Shown here: positions 35,535 through 49,386 of the stretch, piece by piece
How positions within the stretch are numbered: position 1 is the first letter of the stretch
Layout of the letters: the number at the start of each line of letters is the position of its first letter
Assembly (NCBI RefSeq): GCF_032854445.1
Contig: NC_088307.1
Location: 21,218,017 to 21,282,016, forward strand
Length of the DNA: 64,000 bases
Direction of reading: 5' to 3'
Source: Liolophura sinensis
Taxonomy: Eukaryota > Mollusca > Polyplacophora > Chitonida > Chitonidae
Notes under the pieces: model-generated
The model's input: the letters and a program-made list of their open reading frames with translations, nothing else
Databases searched by the model: none
What the model was told of the DNA's origin: nothing
Program-made: the position numbers and the translations under genes

Positions 35535-36212
35535 CGACAGTTTCATGTTGATATTGTCAAGATGCCAATTTCATGGAGATATTGTCACGATACCAGTTCC
35601 ATTTAGATATTGACAAGATGATAATTTCATGGGCATATTTTCAAGATGCCAATTTCATGCAGATATTGTCAAGATGCCTGTTTCATGGAGATATTGTCAA
35701 GATGCCAATTTCATGGACATGTTGTCAAGGTGCCTGTTTCATGGACATATTTTTAAGATGCCAAATTCATGGACGTATTGTCAAGATTGAAGTTTCATGG
35801 AGATACTGTCAAGATGCCAATTTTATGGAGATACTGTCAAGATGCCAATTTCATGGAGATATTGATGCCAATTTCATGGAGATATTGTCAAAATGACAGT
35901 TTTATGTTTATATTGCCAAGATGCCAATTCCATGGACATATTGTCAAAATGGAAATTTCATGGACATATTGACAAGATGCCAATTTTATGGATACTGTCA
36001 AGATGCCTATTTTATGGAGATATTGATGACAATTTCATGGAGATATTGTCAAGATGACAGTTTTATGTTGATATTGTCAAGATGACAATTTCATGGGCAT
36101 ATTAACAAGATCAAGATGCCAGTTTCATGGACATAATATCAACATGCCAATTCCATGGACATATTGTCAACATGACGATTTCATGGGTATATTGTCAACA
36201 TGACAATTTCAT

Positions 36213-36482
36213 GCACCTCCGTGGCTTAGTCGGTTAGCGCGCTAGCGCAGCGTAATGACCCAGGAGCCTCTCACCAATGCGGTCGATGTGAGTTCAAGTC
36301 CAGCTCATGCCGGCTTTCTCTCCGGCCGTATGTGGGAAGGTCTGTCAGCTACCTGCGGATGGTCGTGGGTTTCCCCCGCGTTCTGCCCGGTTTCCACCCG
36401 CCATAATGCTGGCCGCCGTCGGATAATGAAATATTCTTGAGTACGGCGTAAAACACCAATCAAAAGAAAAGAAAAAGAAAAA
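36213..36482 (+). repeat. SINE-A, full-length copy inside the minisatellite
   Basis: Starts cacctccgtggcttagtcgg (A box TGGCTTAGTCGG), B box GAGTTCAAGTCC near 36292, body, 3' end gagtacggcgtaaaacacca and an A-rich tail. This is the best sense-strand copy in the window. It is inserted between repeat units, so the array is older than the SINE. Confidence 0.9.
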
Positions 36483-36552
36483 TGTTATATCGTCAAGATG
36501 ACAATTTTATGTTGATATTGTGACGATGACAATTTTATGTTGATAATGTTAA

Positions 36553-36649
36553 GACCGGTTTCCACCCACCATAATGCTGGCTGCCGTCGAATAAGTGAAA
36601 TATTCTTGAGTACGGCGTAAAACACCAATCAAATAAATAAATAAATAAT
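36553..36649 (+). repeat. SINE-A, 5'-truncated copy inside the minisatellite
   Basis: Starts at ccggtttccacccaccataa and ends in an (AAAT)n tail (aaataaataaataaata) directly followed by repeat units. A second, independent insertion about 70 bp from the full-length one. Confidence 0.88.
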
Positions 36650-37475
36650 GTTAAGATGCCAGTTTCAAGGAGATATTGTCAAGATGTCAATTTCATTTTG
36701 ATATTGTCAAGATGCAAATTTCACTTTGATATTGTCAAGATGCAAATTTCATGGAGATATTAGCAAGATGCCAATTTCACGAAGATATTGCCAAGATGAC
36801 AAATCCGTGGAGATATTGTCAAGATGCCAATTTCATGAACATATTGTCAAGACGACAGTTTCATGGATATATTGTCAAGATGCCAGTTTCATGGAGCTAT
36901 TGTCAAGATGCCAATTTCATTTTGATATTGTCAAGATGCAAATTTCATGGAGATATTGTCAAGATGCCAATTTCACGGTGATATTTCCAAGACGAAAATT
37001 TCATGGACACATTTTTAAAAGTCCGGATTTCAGCTCGGAGGAAAGTTTTTATGTAAATAAAAAGTTTGTAAGGGGTTTATCAGGGACCTAGTGAAAGTAG
37101 TTAGTTTACGACGGGAATTTCTTTCAAACATAAATAATGAAACTTCTTTATAGTGTGACGTTAAAACCCTCATACATGTAAATAAGTCAAGGAAATCCTG
37201 GCATTATGGAATCGTCGAGACGACAGTTTCATGTTGATATTGTCAAGATGCCAATTTCATGGAGATATTGTCAAGATACCAGTTCCATTTAGATATTGAC
37301 AAGATGATAATTTCATGGACATATTTTCTAGATGCCAATTTCATGCAGATATTGTCAAGATGCCTGTTTCATGGAGATATTGTCAAGATACCTGTTTCAT
37401 GGAGATATTTCAAGATGCCAGTTTCATGGAGACATTGTCAAGACGACAATTTCATGGACACATTTTCAAGATGAC

Positions 37476-38572
37476 GGGATCTCAGATGGGGGGGGGGGGG
37501 AGCGTTAATATAAATGAAACTGATGATTATGTGTTTTCACTTTGTTTATTTAAGGAGGCTATAGCAGAGATCTTTGGCAACAAATCAATATTCACTATAG
37601 CCACACTACATTTTCTGTATTTATTAAGAACAGTTAAAATTTCAGTAAATAAGAAAATATCAGATTCATACTTGTATAGTTTTCACAATGCTGAAATGAT
37701 TCTAAAGTTTGAAAAAGTCATAATGCGAAACGCTTTATAAATTTCAAAAACTTCTTTAGCGATTTTCAATGGTAAAACGTGTACAGACACGGCTGATATT
37801 TTGTGAAAGGTAATCATTAGGGCTATTCTAAAATAATAACATACATTCGATTGGAATTTACGTGAATCGATATTTGGCCCAAAATCTCTGGTATACCCAC
37901 TTTTAATAGCCGAGAGAGCAGAATGTTGAATATTGATACCTTCAAATATTGACAGGTACATTTCACGTGCATTTCATTGATTCTTTGAAATAAATATTTC
38001 CCACGGTTCTTGTTCTGCCTGAGGGGAGACAGGGGATCCACTAAACAAGTCCCGTGGCAAGACGTAGGCGAAATAAACGATCGCTCATCCATATTTCAAA
38101 GTGTTACCCATATGATCTTCTTTAAACAAACTATGTATTTATCAAAGCTGAGTCGTCCTGACCGCTGGTATATTTGTTAATGCAAACACCACAATTCGTT
38201 CAAATATTGAGCGGGTTTTATTCTTGTATTGCCTGAAGGAAAACATAGCTCGGATCTCGGAATTTGACTTTTGTTTCTCGCTGTCGAATCGAAAAGTTGT
38301 CTTCAGGGAAAGGAAGTAAACCATGGGCAGTTCTAGTAGCTGATGAGAACCAAAACAAATAACGGAATTGTCTCCAAAGTCAGTAGAGCGCCATTGTGGG
38401 GATTCTTCAGAACAAGCCCATTGTTTAACTCAAAAGAGTGTTTTAGAATCAGCTCATTTACTTCTTTTGATATGACATTTATTTTTACACCAGATCCCAG
38501 AGTGGGTATTTGCACTCTTAAAGCTGGAATGTTATGTATAACGTTAATGATATCAAGTTCTACATTTTGGCA
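37476..38572. other. no gene recognised
   Basis: Unique-looking sequence on both strands with only short frames (92 codons or fewer) and no recognisable domain. Confidence 0.4.
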
Positions 38573-38792
38573 GTGATTGAGAAGGGAAAGTGATTGAAAA
38601 GGGAAAGTGATTGAGAAGGGAAAGTAATTGAGAAGGGAAAGTGATTGAGAAGGGAAAGTAATTGAGAAGGGAAAGTGATTGAGAAGGGAAAGTGATTGAG
38701 AAGGGAAAGTAATTGAGAAGGGAAAGTGATTGAGAAGGGAAAGTGATTGAGAAGGGAAAGTGATTGAGAAGGGAAAGTAATTGAGAAGGGAA
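38573..38792. repeat. 17-bp minisatellite, about 13 copies
   Basis: The unit gattgagaagggaaagt alternates with a one-base variant (aattgagaagggaaagt). Minus-strand frames through it read a 17-residue repeat (S-L-L-N-H-F-P-F-S-I-T-F-P-S-Q) and are not genes. Confidence 0.95.
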
Positions 38793-41700
38793 ATAAATAA
38801 GCATTTATTATGTTAGACTGACACATTGTAAAGCGTTACAAATTTAACAATTTACAGGAGAAAATGTTGTAATCTAATGTTATAAATTAACACTCTTAAA
38901 TGTTGCGTTCAAACACCTTCGCGATGTGTTTCACGTGATAATTTAAAGAACCTGGCACGGAAGGGCGAAGAATCGATAAGAAAATGCAAATTTCAAAATA
39001 CAAGTACAATTCTGTAAATTTCCAAATCAAAGTATAAAACCTAATCCAATAACCTGAAAAGTTAAATTGAAAGTTACATGGGTATAAAAGAGATGGTTGC
39101 TTAGTGATAACTCGCCAAAAATTCATTCTCGATCATAATCGCCACGTTCAGACGAGGCACTGTATCTTTAATTTATAGTATGAAGATTAATGTTAATCAA
39201 AAAGATATATTTGCTGAAAGTTTCATGTGTGTATTTTCCACGTGCTCTCAAACTTTCGTTTGGTTAAGGTTTGTCTTCTTATGTAAAAAATAAACTTTAA
39301 AATGTGATAAAATTTATCATATTCTGGCAAGGTTAAAATCCGTATTTCTGCCATAGTCTGTCAGGCTTCATTCTTAGCACAGTGAACTAACGAATTCACT
39401 GGGGAGAACACGTTTACCTCGAGGAAGAGTTCGAATCTCATTGAGTTTTTTTTTTCTTTGGCAACATACAGTTTGTGTGAGTAAAGATAAGGCTGTCTTG
39501 CCTTAAATAAGTGTTACTGTGAATTACAGTGTGTAATTATTAAGCTATGGTATTACGTAACGTGTGGCAACTATAGCGAAATCATACGTGAATCCTGGTT
39601 GAGAGCACATGTGGTAATCTAGCTATCGTTAACAATGACATGTTTTGTGCAGCGGAAGTATAAGGCTGAACATTTGTTATATATGTATTTAATTGATTGG
39701 TGTTTTTTTTTTCAGAACGTTACATCTGTGGTCCAGTGATTTTCTCCACTCCACAGTGTCTAATGCAAAAAAAAGATATTCATTGTAACATCAGTATGCT
39801 ACAAGTTTTTCGATTTTATGACCTATACCTTGATGTAGTGCATTGTTGCAATATAGTACGAAAAGCAAAGTAAACCAGAAATGAAAACAGAAATAGCCTT
39901 AGCATGTGTGTCAGCATTTGTCAGTCACAGCCATAGTCAGTTTCGCGTCTTGAGATGCACAGTCTCTTGTACTGGGGCCGATTCCCCGCCTTGCCATACC
40001 AGGTCCTTTAACAATTTACAAAATGCTAAGAAAATGATGTAAATTAACACTTTTCAATGTTGGGTTCAACACCTTCGTGATGAACTTCACCTGATGAAAG
40101 AATCTTGCGATATAACTTGCAAACATTTTTTTACGCGGCATAACATTTTAAGATTTGAAATGCCGTATCATTTTAACATTTAGAAAATGTTGGCTGATTG
40201 TCCCGGTGTCAGTCTAATATGACTTGGTGAGGCGTCATGTCTGGTGTCTTCAGCATAATACTTCAGTGGAGGCAGCACTCGTCCTGCCATAAGAAGACAC
40301 GGCATATGTATTGTAAACATCTCAAATGACTCTTTGTCGTCATAAATTGCTAAGTATGACATAACAACCCTAAACATACATATAAACTAACTCACACAAA
40401 AAGAAAAAAAGAAAGAACCACTTGAACTGGATTTTTCTCGAAGTTCTCGAAGTTCACCTCTGTGACTTGGATAATTCACCGCACTATGTAGGATACCTTA
40501 CTGACTGCAGCAGAAATATGAATTTTAAACTTGACAAAATATCAAAAAACGAATGACATTATAAAGCTTTTTTTTATAAAAACGTTAAATAAAAATTGGC
40601 GGCAAGCATTATGGTGAGAGGAAACCGGTCACAACCCGGGGGAAATCCAAAGGTTGCTCAAGCCAGCATAAGCTGGACATCAACTCACATCGACCGCATT
40701 AGTGAGATGCGTGCTAATTACTCGTACCTCCATGTACTCTATGATTATGTCTGTTGTGTCTAGAATCTATGTATCCTGAAGCGATCGATGGCAGTGAACT
40801 ACCCTTTAAAGTGCTTGACCTCACTCATCTTTAATCGTTTAAATCCAGAAATGCTAAACGGATGTTAATCAAGGAGAGTGGAAATGGAGATCTTGCCAAA
40901 AGCAGCTGATTTTCTATATCGATTCTGGATTTCTTCCCTCTGCGTGAATATAGAAGTCCCCACGGCTGACACTTACGGAAAGATGTGTAATTCTGTATTT
41001 GCATGCATGCGCACTATTGACATTTGTGCAGGTAAAAAAATGTACGTATTTGAGTGCACGTGTCATTGAATTTAATGCATTCAGTGAATCGACGTTCTGT
41101 TTTTTCTGCTGTTGTGGAACCAACGTACAGAAGTGTGCATTCAATATTCGATCGTCACAAATAGCGTTAAAGGATAAACGAGTAACGCTTGTCTCCGAAC
41201 CTGTCATGCATGTCTGGCAGAGATTAACGCTCGTTGGATGATTGATAGATTCTCAGCTTTATATATAATTACATTTTTGTGGTGTGGTTTTCTCATTAGT
41301 GTAAACTGTTTATTTTCAGATTATTAATAATTGGTTCTGGGGCCACCATAATTTCTGGTATACCAGAAATATTCTTGAGTACGGCGTAACACCAATCAAA
41401 TAAAGAAAAAAAATTTGCAATTCATTAAAAGAGTCTCAGGCAGCAAGCTTGAGAAAACGCTATTGAAAAAAGTTCTAATCTAATGAGTACAAGGAAAACG
41501 AGATGAGTATAAATTAAAGGGTTGCTGACTGGGCATACGGCCTGATATTTCGTCTAGAAGATCAATATTTTCAAAATATACGACCTGATGTTTCGTAGAA
41601 GTTTTTTGTAGAAACTGTCAGAATATTGTTGCAGATTTGTAGTCTAGAATTCTAATTTAACCTCTTTCTTATTAGTTCCATGTATGGAGGCCGAGATTTT

Positions 41701-42090
41701 TGTTTCCTTTTGTTTCTGTTTAACAGAGCAGGAATGATATGAACGGCTCTTGGGTAAAAGCTTCCAATATGACTTTGAAAGCCACCATAAATAAAACATA
41801 AAACGAGATCGATGTTTACTGTACTTACGCATGATGTCCACTTTGTTACCTTACATCGTATGGATTTTTTAAAAATGTAAATACCACATTTAAAGCTACT
41901 CAGGAAAACAGGAAATATGTCGTCAGTAGTGTAGCGTGTCAGGAAGTTTGACTGACATGTGGCTTGGATAACGAGAGACTATCATAAGTACAGACCTTAG
42001 TTGATGACTCTCAGGAGATGCGGAACAAAAATAGAAAATAGGGATTGATTATGGCTTTAGAGGTTATAAACCGTCCTGAAAAATCCTCAG
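38793..42090. other. intergenic; SINE-A pieces at 40598-40725 and 41345-41402
   Basis: 40598-40725 is a diverged SINE-A on the minus strand (gcaagcattatggtgagagg, gccagcataagctggacatc). 41345-41402 is a 3'-end scrap on the plus strand (attcttgagtacggcgtaac). A short frame at 40878-41069 runs over a possible donor (GCAG|GTAAAA at about 41031) but has no recognisable domain. Confidence 0.45.
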
Positions 42091-42096
42091 GAAGTT

Positions 42097-42102
42097 TATA
42101 AA
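42097..42102 (+). promoter_or_regulatory. candidate TATA box of gene A
   Basis: TATAAA 56 bp before the ATG at 42153; a start near 42128 would leave a leader of about 25 nt. A second TATAAA is at 42065-42070. A-T-rich context makes either uncertain. Confidence 0.35.
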
Positions 42103-42152
42103 TTAGAGAAATGCACAAGTTTGTGTGACAGTGGGCGACGTACATCACAGCG

Positions 42153-42521
42153 ATGTTGTCGCAAGCTGGATTCTGTTGTCCCATGAACATGTACAGACTC
42201 ATTAAATTGTTCATCATTTTTGCTCTGGTTAATGTACTGAAAGCTTTTGACAGTAAAACTCTTGTCTCACGGAGGAGATTTAAAAACCAGTATCTTAACA
42301 TCACCGCTATTAAAAATACGAAAGTCCGTTCCCTTATTGAGTGTGTTGCCTTGTGCAGTGAAAATCCGGAATGCGAATCCGTGAACTATTGTATTCAGGA
42401 CGAATCCAGCAGAGGAAATTGCTCTTTGAATAAAGAACATCTTTGTCAACTTGGTGGAAATTCGCTGGAACCGATGTCTGGATGTGAGTACTTGGATTCA
42501 TTGCTACACATCGGAGAAGAG
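42153..42521 (+). CDS. gene A exon 1: signal peptide and apple/PAN-like domain
   Basis: First coding exon of a predicted secreted modular protein of about 208 residues. Two in-frame ATGs (42153, 42183) precede a hydrophobic stretch (LIKLFIIFALVNVLKA) that looks like a signal peptide. The second ATG gives the more normal leader. After it comes an apple/PAN-like domain with Cys at 64, 68, 74, 80, 90, 98 and 111 (C-x3-C-x5-C-x5-C-x9-C-x7-C-x12-C). The exon is 123 codons and ends at a consensus donor GAG|GTAAGT in phase 0. PAN domains usually bind proteins or glycans; the ligand here is unknown. Gene B exon 1 (53309-53680) has the same Cys spacing except one gap. The PAN label rests on Cys pattern and hydrophobic context, so a related Cys-rich fold is possible. 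Confidence 0.75.
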
Positions 42522-42914
42522 GTAAGTATGTGGAAAACAAATTATGCCAGTCCCTTGCTGTTTGGGTTTTCTGTTGCCGTTCTCCATCCTTGCAGTGTTA
42601 AACAGAAACTAACGTGGAAATTGCAATAGCTTCACTGTGAAGAACGGCTGTAATTGTACACCTAAAAGTGCTGGAAATTGTTATGTTTATATTTTCATAC
42701 CGCTACTGTAGATATACACGGACGAATTTATTGATCCCAAAATTTCTTGTACATTTAGCAGTTAAATTACCACAATTTCTCAGAGTGTCATAAGTTTTGC
42801 ATCATTCCAAGTTTTAGATTTACAAACTGCATTAAGATCGCAGAGAGTTACTCAGCATTTTGAAAAACGTAACATATTTGGCAGTAGTACATTGGACGTT
42901 TTGTTTTCAATCAT

Positions 42915-43255
42915 TTACATCAGCATAAGCGTTTACGTCAGCATTTACATAAGCATAAGCATTTACATAAGCATAAGCGTTTACGTCAGCATTTACATAA
43001 GCATAATCATTTACATAAGCATAAGCGTTTACATAAGTATAAGTATTTACATAAGCCTAAGCATTTACATAAACATAAGTATTTACATAAGCCTAAGCAT
43101 TTACATAAACATAAGTATTTACATAAGCATAAGCATTTACATAAGCATAAGCATTTACATAAGCATAAGCATTTACATCACCATTTACATCAGCATAAGG
43201 ATTTACATCAGCATTTACATCAGCATAAACATTTACATCAGCATTCACATAAGCA
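42915..43255. repeat. 18-bp minisatellite in intron 1 of gene A
   Basis: Repeats of catttacataagcataag built from cattta and cataag hexamers. Both strands stay open over it (the 153-codon plus-strand frame at 42892-43353), which is an artefact. Confidence 0.92.
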
Positions 43256-43627
43256 GTGACAAAACCGGATTCCAAAGGTTATGTGTCACAATTTGCCCCA
43301 GAGTTGCTTTAGTTTTACTCTCGATACCTCAATCTTTTGTTTTGGGAGTATAATGTAATAATTAGTAATAAACACTTAGGTTATGAGTAAATAATTATTT
43401 TTTGCCACAGGTGCTTTTGCTTAAAACCATACGATAAGTTTTATTGTACTTTTTCATGTATCCTTTGATTTAAAATGCAGGAAACTGGACAAATTGTATG
43501 TGACTGCCAAGAGTCACAATGTTTTTAAACAGGTGCAGACGATCCACGTGAATTAAAAGAAATCCCGGTCATGCGCACTGGAATCAACTAACCTACATAT
43601 CAATTCCCCTTCTTGTGTGTGTTTCAG

Positions 43628-43751
43628 CATACGAATTCGGCGTGCTCCACGCTTGAGTGTCTACATGGCGGCCGTTGCTCGATCTTCTGCGGAAGTGACG
43701 TAGTCACGTGTGAATGCACTCCGGAATTCTTTGGTAACAGATGTCAGCACC
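43628..43751 (+). CDS. gene A exon 2: EGF-like domain
   Basis: Acceptor TTGTGTGTGTTTCAG, then 41 codons plus one base, and donor ACC|GTGAGT (phase 0 in, phase 1 out). Cys at residues 6, 11, 17, 21, 28, 30 and 39 of the exon. Six match the EGF order (C-x4-C-x5-C-x10-C-x-C-x8-C, with GG before C3 and a G two residues before C6). The Cys at 21 is extra. Gene B exon 2 is exactly the same length, 124 nt, with all seven Cys aligned. The extra EGF Cys and the odd number (seven) in the PAN-like domain could pair between domains or between chains; this is inference. Confidence 0.85.
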
Positions 43752-44049
43752 GTGAGTGTGGTCGTGGCGTGGCTGTTAAATTATTTGTTTTTCATTTTGA
43801 TTGAACATGCGCAGTGAACTTTCGAGATTCTGTTTGTTTGTCTCAACTGTTTTCAAATTTCGGTGGTTTACCGCGACATCCCTGTCACCTCAATGCTGAC
43901 CACCGTAGTGGAAGTGAAAAATTATTCAGCCTGTCGTTAAATAAGCAAGTAAATAAATAATTTTTTTTTTCAAAATTTCGTTATGTAATTTGTAGATTGT
44001 AGAAATGTGTTTACAATCAAAGACGTCTATAACGTTTTTGTTGTTTTAG

Positions 44050-44178
44050 TAAACGGAGGATGGGGAGCCTGGGGTAGCTGGAAATGTAAGGAAGACGATT
44101 GTTACCGTACTCGGAAATGTAACAACCCAAGCCCTGTGGGAGAAGGGAGATGCACCGGCCCGAGTAGACAGAAAGAGG
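44050..44178 (+). CDS. gene A exon 3: short thrombospondin type 1 repeat
   Basis: Acceptor GTTTTTGTTGTTTTAG, phase 1 in, 42 codons plus one base, donor AGG|GTAAGT, phase 1 out: the symmetric phase-1 arrangement common for TSP1 exons. Motifs: W-G-A-W-G-S-W (the Trp ladder) and R-T-R-K-C-N-N-P-S-P-V-G, typical of the TSP1 core. Cys are at 12, 17, 23 and 34. The usual CSxTCGGG segment is absent, and the exon ends before the last TSP1 Cys that gene B has. It is a reduced TSP1 repeat of about 43 residues against the usual 50-60. TSP1 repeats generally bind glycosaminoglycans or matrix proteins. Confidence 0.8.
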
Positions 44179-44249
44179 GTAAGTCAATACACAATTCTGA
44201 TCCCAAAAGTTAATACATGGTTGCTTAACCAAGCACATTTGCAGCAGTG

Positions 44250-44567
44250 ATCTTCAAGTGTGAACTCTTTTGTCGCCAAATCATGTGACTTGTAAAAAAT
44301 GTAAAGCAACTATTTCTGATCACATTTACTGTAACATGGACATCTGAAAAAGTAATTTCGAGTAGACGAACTATAGAGAACATTGAGGAACTGCACGTTT
44401 GTCAACTTCAGAAGTTCCTGAAGGAAAGATGTGTCTTTCTTCCTCTGGATACAGGTAATCGATAAATTAATGTTTACAAAGGTTGCTTATTATTTTTCTT
44501 CAGTCTCATGGTACAGTAGGGCAGTTTGTACCTTAAATGACCAAAGAGTTCAAACTCGAAATTCCTA
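44250..44567. mobile_element. MITE of the 33091 family, intron 3 of gene A
   Basis: The left arm has tgaactcttttgtcgccaaa then tcatgtgactt; the right arm ends tgaccaaagagttcaaactc. About 318 bp. Same family as 33091-33452 and 54470-55183. Confidence 0.7.
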
Positions 44568-45158
44568 TATTAAGTCTTCATTGTAGCCTGATCAGGGATT
44601 ATATGATGACATGACTACATTGATTAAAATTTTATAACTTAAAGCTTTTGTTATCAATTTTTTGGTTAATACAAGTACATGCCAAAAGTTTTTTTCAGTT
44701 TAGAAGAAGGTTTGTTTGTCAGGTTTAGAACACACCCACAACTCCAAAGGCAGCGTTTTAACAAAATGGTCATCTTGCTAAATGTATAGTATAGATTTTT
44801 GTTATCTGTACACAAAATTACAAGTTGAACGTGGGGGTAAAGCACAGCATAACAAGAGAAGGTTTGATGGTGTTTTTGATGATGTATCCTTGAGTTTAAG
44901 TATTTGAGTATTAAGTATAAGTAATATTAAGCTAATTATTAAAGCAAAACAAATTCGCATTTAATAAGGACTCTTACCAGCCAAACTCTACTCTATCCGT
45001 TCTATGAAAAGCATACCTTTTGAGTGACATATTTATGGGGTCGAAATTAAACACCAATAAATAAATTATAGTTTATATGACTTGTAATTTTATCAAAATT
45101 TGGAGTGAAGCTTATGTAAACGAAATGGCTACCAACATAGTTTTTTTTTTCGTTTCAG

Positions 45159-45163
45159 ACTAA
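45159..45163 (+). CDS. gene A exon 4: last codon and stop
   Basis: A very strong acceptor (TTTTTTTTTTCGTTTCAG, 45141-45158). Two bases complete the split codon to GAC (Asp), followed directly by TAA. The protein would end shortly after the TSP1 repeat, at about 208 residues, and the exon would then be 3' untranslated. An AATAAA at 45385-45390 is suitably placed. This terminal exon is inferred from splice signals; a longer gene with other downstream exons is possible. Confidence 0.5.
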
Positions 45164-45384
45164 TTGAATGGATGGATGTTTAAGATTTATCTGTTCCGAT
45201 GAATACTGAATATTTAATACTGAATTGAGCTTTGTCCATGGCGTATATTCATAAATATATTCATGAATCTGGAGAAATTGTATACAGCTAAGATAAGAAT
45301 GTCTTTGCACTGTCTGACATACATACTTCAGTCAAGTTAGATAACTTTTATCGCGTCTATAGTGAAGCTGTATTTTTTCTATAG

Positions 45385-45390
45385 AATAAA
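45385..45390 (+). terminator. candidate poly(A) signal of gene A
   Basis: AATAAA about 220 nt after the predicted stop codon. Confidence 0.4.
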
Positions 45391-45889
45391 AAGTTGACAT
45401 ATGCACTGTGCTACATTACCTGAGCAATTAAATCTGTGTCCTAATTGTGAATTAATTTTGTAAGAAACATCACCCCCGAGAAGGTTAAGAGAAAGTATCA
45501 TGATATGTCTGTATTTTACACAGATTTTATTCAAACTCTTAATAATATGGAAGAGCGTCATCGTGCGAAGACATAATTTCACTGTCTGGCAATAAAACGT
45601 GGTCTGTTTCTCGTCTGACTTTGACATAATTGGGCGAGGACGAACGGTTAAAGGCTTTTCTATTTCAACCTTTAAGACACCGGATTATGGGTTAAAACCC
45701 GATGTTGGGCAATGCATTTGTACTTTCGCTCGTTCTCACTGCTTAACAAAACTTGTTGACAATAAGCAGCCATCAACGCTCGCGTAGCCAATGTGACAAT
45801 TTGTTGAAGGCTATTTCTGCTTCAACAATATATGGTGTGCACATCTGTACGTTCACTGAAAAACATGCGTACGTGAAAAAAGTTCGTCA

Positions 45890-46445
45890 GTATCTTGCCA
45901 GCGGTTGATGGCATACGCCGGGCTGTCTGGTATCCCCCAACCATAAAACTGACCTCCATCGTATAAACGAAAACAAAATGTCAAATAATCATATGTCAAC
46001 ACAGCGGTGCTGCTTCACACTGGAACCATCAACGAGACACCAGATACGCCTGTGTGTAATAGCATTACCTTAGCAAGGAACAAAGGCAACTAGAAAGCTT
46101 TCAAAAGGAATACTATGTTCGTTTGCTCTCTCAGACTTTGTACAATGACTTTGTGAAAATTTATTTAATTGGTGTTTTACGCCATACTTAAGAATATTTC
46201 ACTTATACGACGGTGGCCGGCATTGTGGTGGGAGGAAACCGGGTGGAGACCTGGAGAAACCCACGACCATTTGCAAACTGGTCCGATAGCACAGTTGGTA
46301 GAGCGTCCGCTTCGTGAGCGGTAGATCCAGGGTCAATCTTGGGTCGAGTTACACCTAAGACTTTATCAGAGGAAGTTGTAACTTCCTCGCTTGGCGTTCA
46401 GCATGAAGGGGATAGCGCAACGGCTGGTTGACCCGCTAGCGGGTT
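45890..46445. repeat. SINE-A fragments joined to a SINE-B head
   Basis: 45890-45972: diverged SINE-A 3' part (plus strand). 46155-46278: SINE-A 3' half on the minus strand (aattggtgttttacgccata, cggcattgtggtgggaggaa). 46279-46445: SINE-B on the plus strand, with the tRNA(Pro)-like head gatagcacagttggtagagc and its body, cut after tggttgacccgc. The last two abut, one SINE having inserted beside or into the other. Confidence 0.8.
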
Positions 46446-46922
46446 GACGAAGAAACGAAGGTTTGGTGAATCGTTAAAGGATTTCTGACGTCTACAGATT
46501 CTGTGGATAGTAAAAGTAAATCCAGTTGGCAGAACGCTAAAGGGTCTGTGTATAGTGAACGTTTAATCAAAGACTTTTTTCATCTACACAATCGCGATAA
46601 AAGCAGCCATTTATTTCATCGCCTAAGCAATATGCCCAGCTCAGATTTTGCGCATGCGTGTCTTGATTAGCTGCACGATTGATGCTGATATAGTGCTCTC
46701 CATACTCGTAAATGTTTGACTCAACAGATAGATGCCAATGTCATTGTAGTAGATACTGGTGTCCCTGGATTAAACCAGCGGCCTTTGGCAAGTAGCTGGT
46801 AAACTGTCCCCGCATGGACTGCACAGCTTTCAATCTGCAGATTCGAGCCATGACCTAAAGCAAATTTCAAGTCACTAGCTTATATATAAACGGTTTCCAA
46901 GTGTTTCTTGCGTTCCTTGTCT

Positions 46923-48305
<1,383 letters not shown>

Positions 48306-49010
48306 GGATAAACGCGTGTCCGTTTTATGGGTAAAACGCGTGTCCGTTTCATGGGTAAAACGCGTGTCAGTTTCATACGGAAAATGCGTGTCAATTTCAT
48401 GGGGAAAACGCGTGTAAACTTCATGGGTGAAACGCGTGTCAACTTCATGGGTAAAACGCGTTTCAGTTTCATGGGTAAACACGTGTCAGCTCCACGGCTA
48501 AACGCGTGTCACTCATATGGGTAAATGCATGGAAGTTTCATAGTTAAAACGCGTTTCAATTTCACGGGTAAACGTGCGTCAGCTTCACGGATAAACACGA
48601 AGCAGTTTCATGGATAAACGCGTGTCAGATTCGTGGGTAAACGCGTGTCGGATTCATAGGTAAATGCGTATCAGTTTCATGGATAAACGCATGGATTTTA
48701 TTTATTTATTTTTATTCATTATGGTGGGAGAGCCCGGGGAAACCCACGACCATGAGCAGGTTACTGTCAGACCTTCCCACGTTCGTAAACACCTGGAAGT
48801 TTCATGGGTAAAAGTATGGCGTTTCATAGGCACCCGCCTGACAGTTTTATAGATAAAGGCTTGACAGACTGATGGGTAAAGGCATAACAGTTTCATGAGT
48901 AAACGCTTAGAATTTTTACAGATAATGGCATAGCAGTTCCTGAATAAATGTGTGGCGTTGTCATGGAGAAACACGTGGTTGCGTCATGAATGAACGCGTG
49001 GTAGTTTTGT
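48306..49010. repeat. 23-24-bp minisatellite with a SINE-A scrap inside
   Basis: Unit: gtgtcagtttcatgggtaaa then acgc. Well kept at 48306-48690 and degenerate at 48790-49010. A SINE-A piece on the minus strand (48714-48786: ggtgggagagcccggggaaa, then gtcagaccttcccacgttcg) interrupts it. Frames on both strands (M-K-L-T-R-V-x-P; M-G-K-T-R-V) are artefacts. Confidence 0.88.
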
Positions 49011-49386
49011 TATACGACGTCGGTTTATACAAAGAGGAAACCTAACGAGACACCGGAAAAAACAACAGACTTCGTTGACAACAACTGACAAACCTCTTAA
49101 TACAACAGCTAAACAGAGACGTTACTGGGCAAGTAGATGGCTGAGCTACTGCCAACCCTTGCTAGTTAAAACAATTCTAATGCAAATTGGAGGCCGTCAA
49201 TTTGACATTGAAGTCCTTACACACTTCTGACTCGCGCTTGTTTGAAAATACATACGTTTTTGTCGATAGAAATGGATGTATAATTAGATACATCTTTCGT
49301 ACTTACCAATGGAAACTTGCAGAAATGTCTAGTACAGGCACTGAGTTGAAATACGGAAGACTTTTGCACGGGCAACGGCGTGAAAA

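Larger units (their letters stand above)
35535..37475. repeat. 28-bp minisatellite, interrupted by two SINEs
   Basis: The unit is about 28 bp (atattgtcaagatgccaatt then tcatggag). Array blocks: 35535-36210, 36483-36552, 36650-37015 and 37216-37475. Because 28 is not a multiple of three, each frame cycles through all three phases and reads an 84-bp superunit, keeping several frames open (about 60-140 codons). These frames are repeat artefacts. Confidence 0.9.

Noticed and set aside
35573-36981. Overlapping frames with M-E-I-L-S-R-C-Q-F-H repeats
   Set aside because: Produced by the 28-bp minisatellite, which reads as a cycling peptide in every frame.
38553-38826. Ser/Leu/Phe-rich repetitive frames on the minus strand
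   Set aside because: Translation of a pure 17-bp tandem repeat; several frames open at once.
40878-41069. Possible exon ending at a GCAG|GTAAAA donor
   Set aside because: No acceptor or promoter, no domain, and the donor-like sequence is common.
42892-43353. 153-codon Ile/Tyr/Ser repeat frame
   Set aside because: It is the 18-bp repeat inside intron 1 of gene A, bounded by that intron's splice sites.
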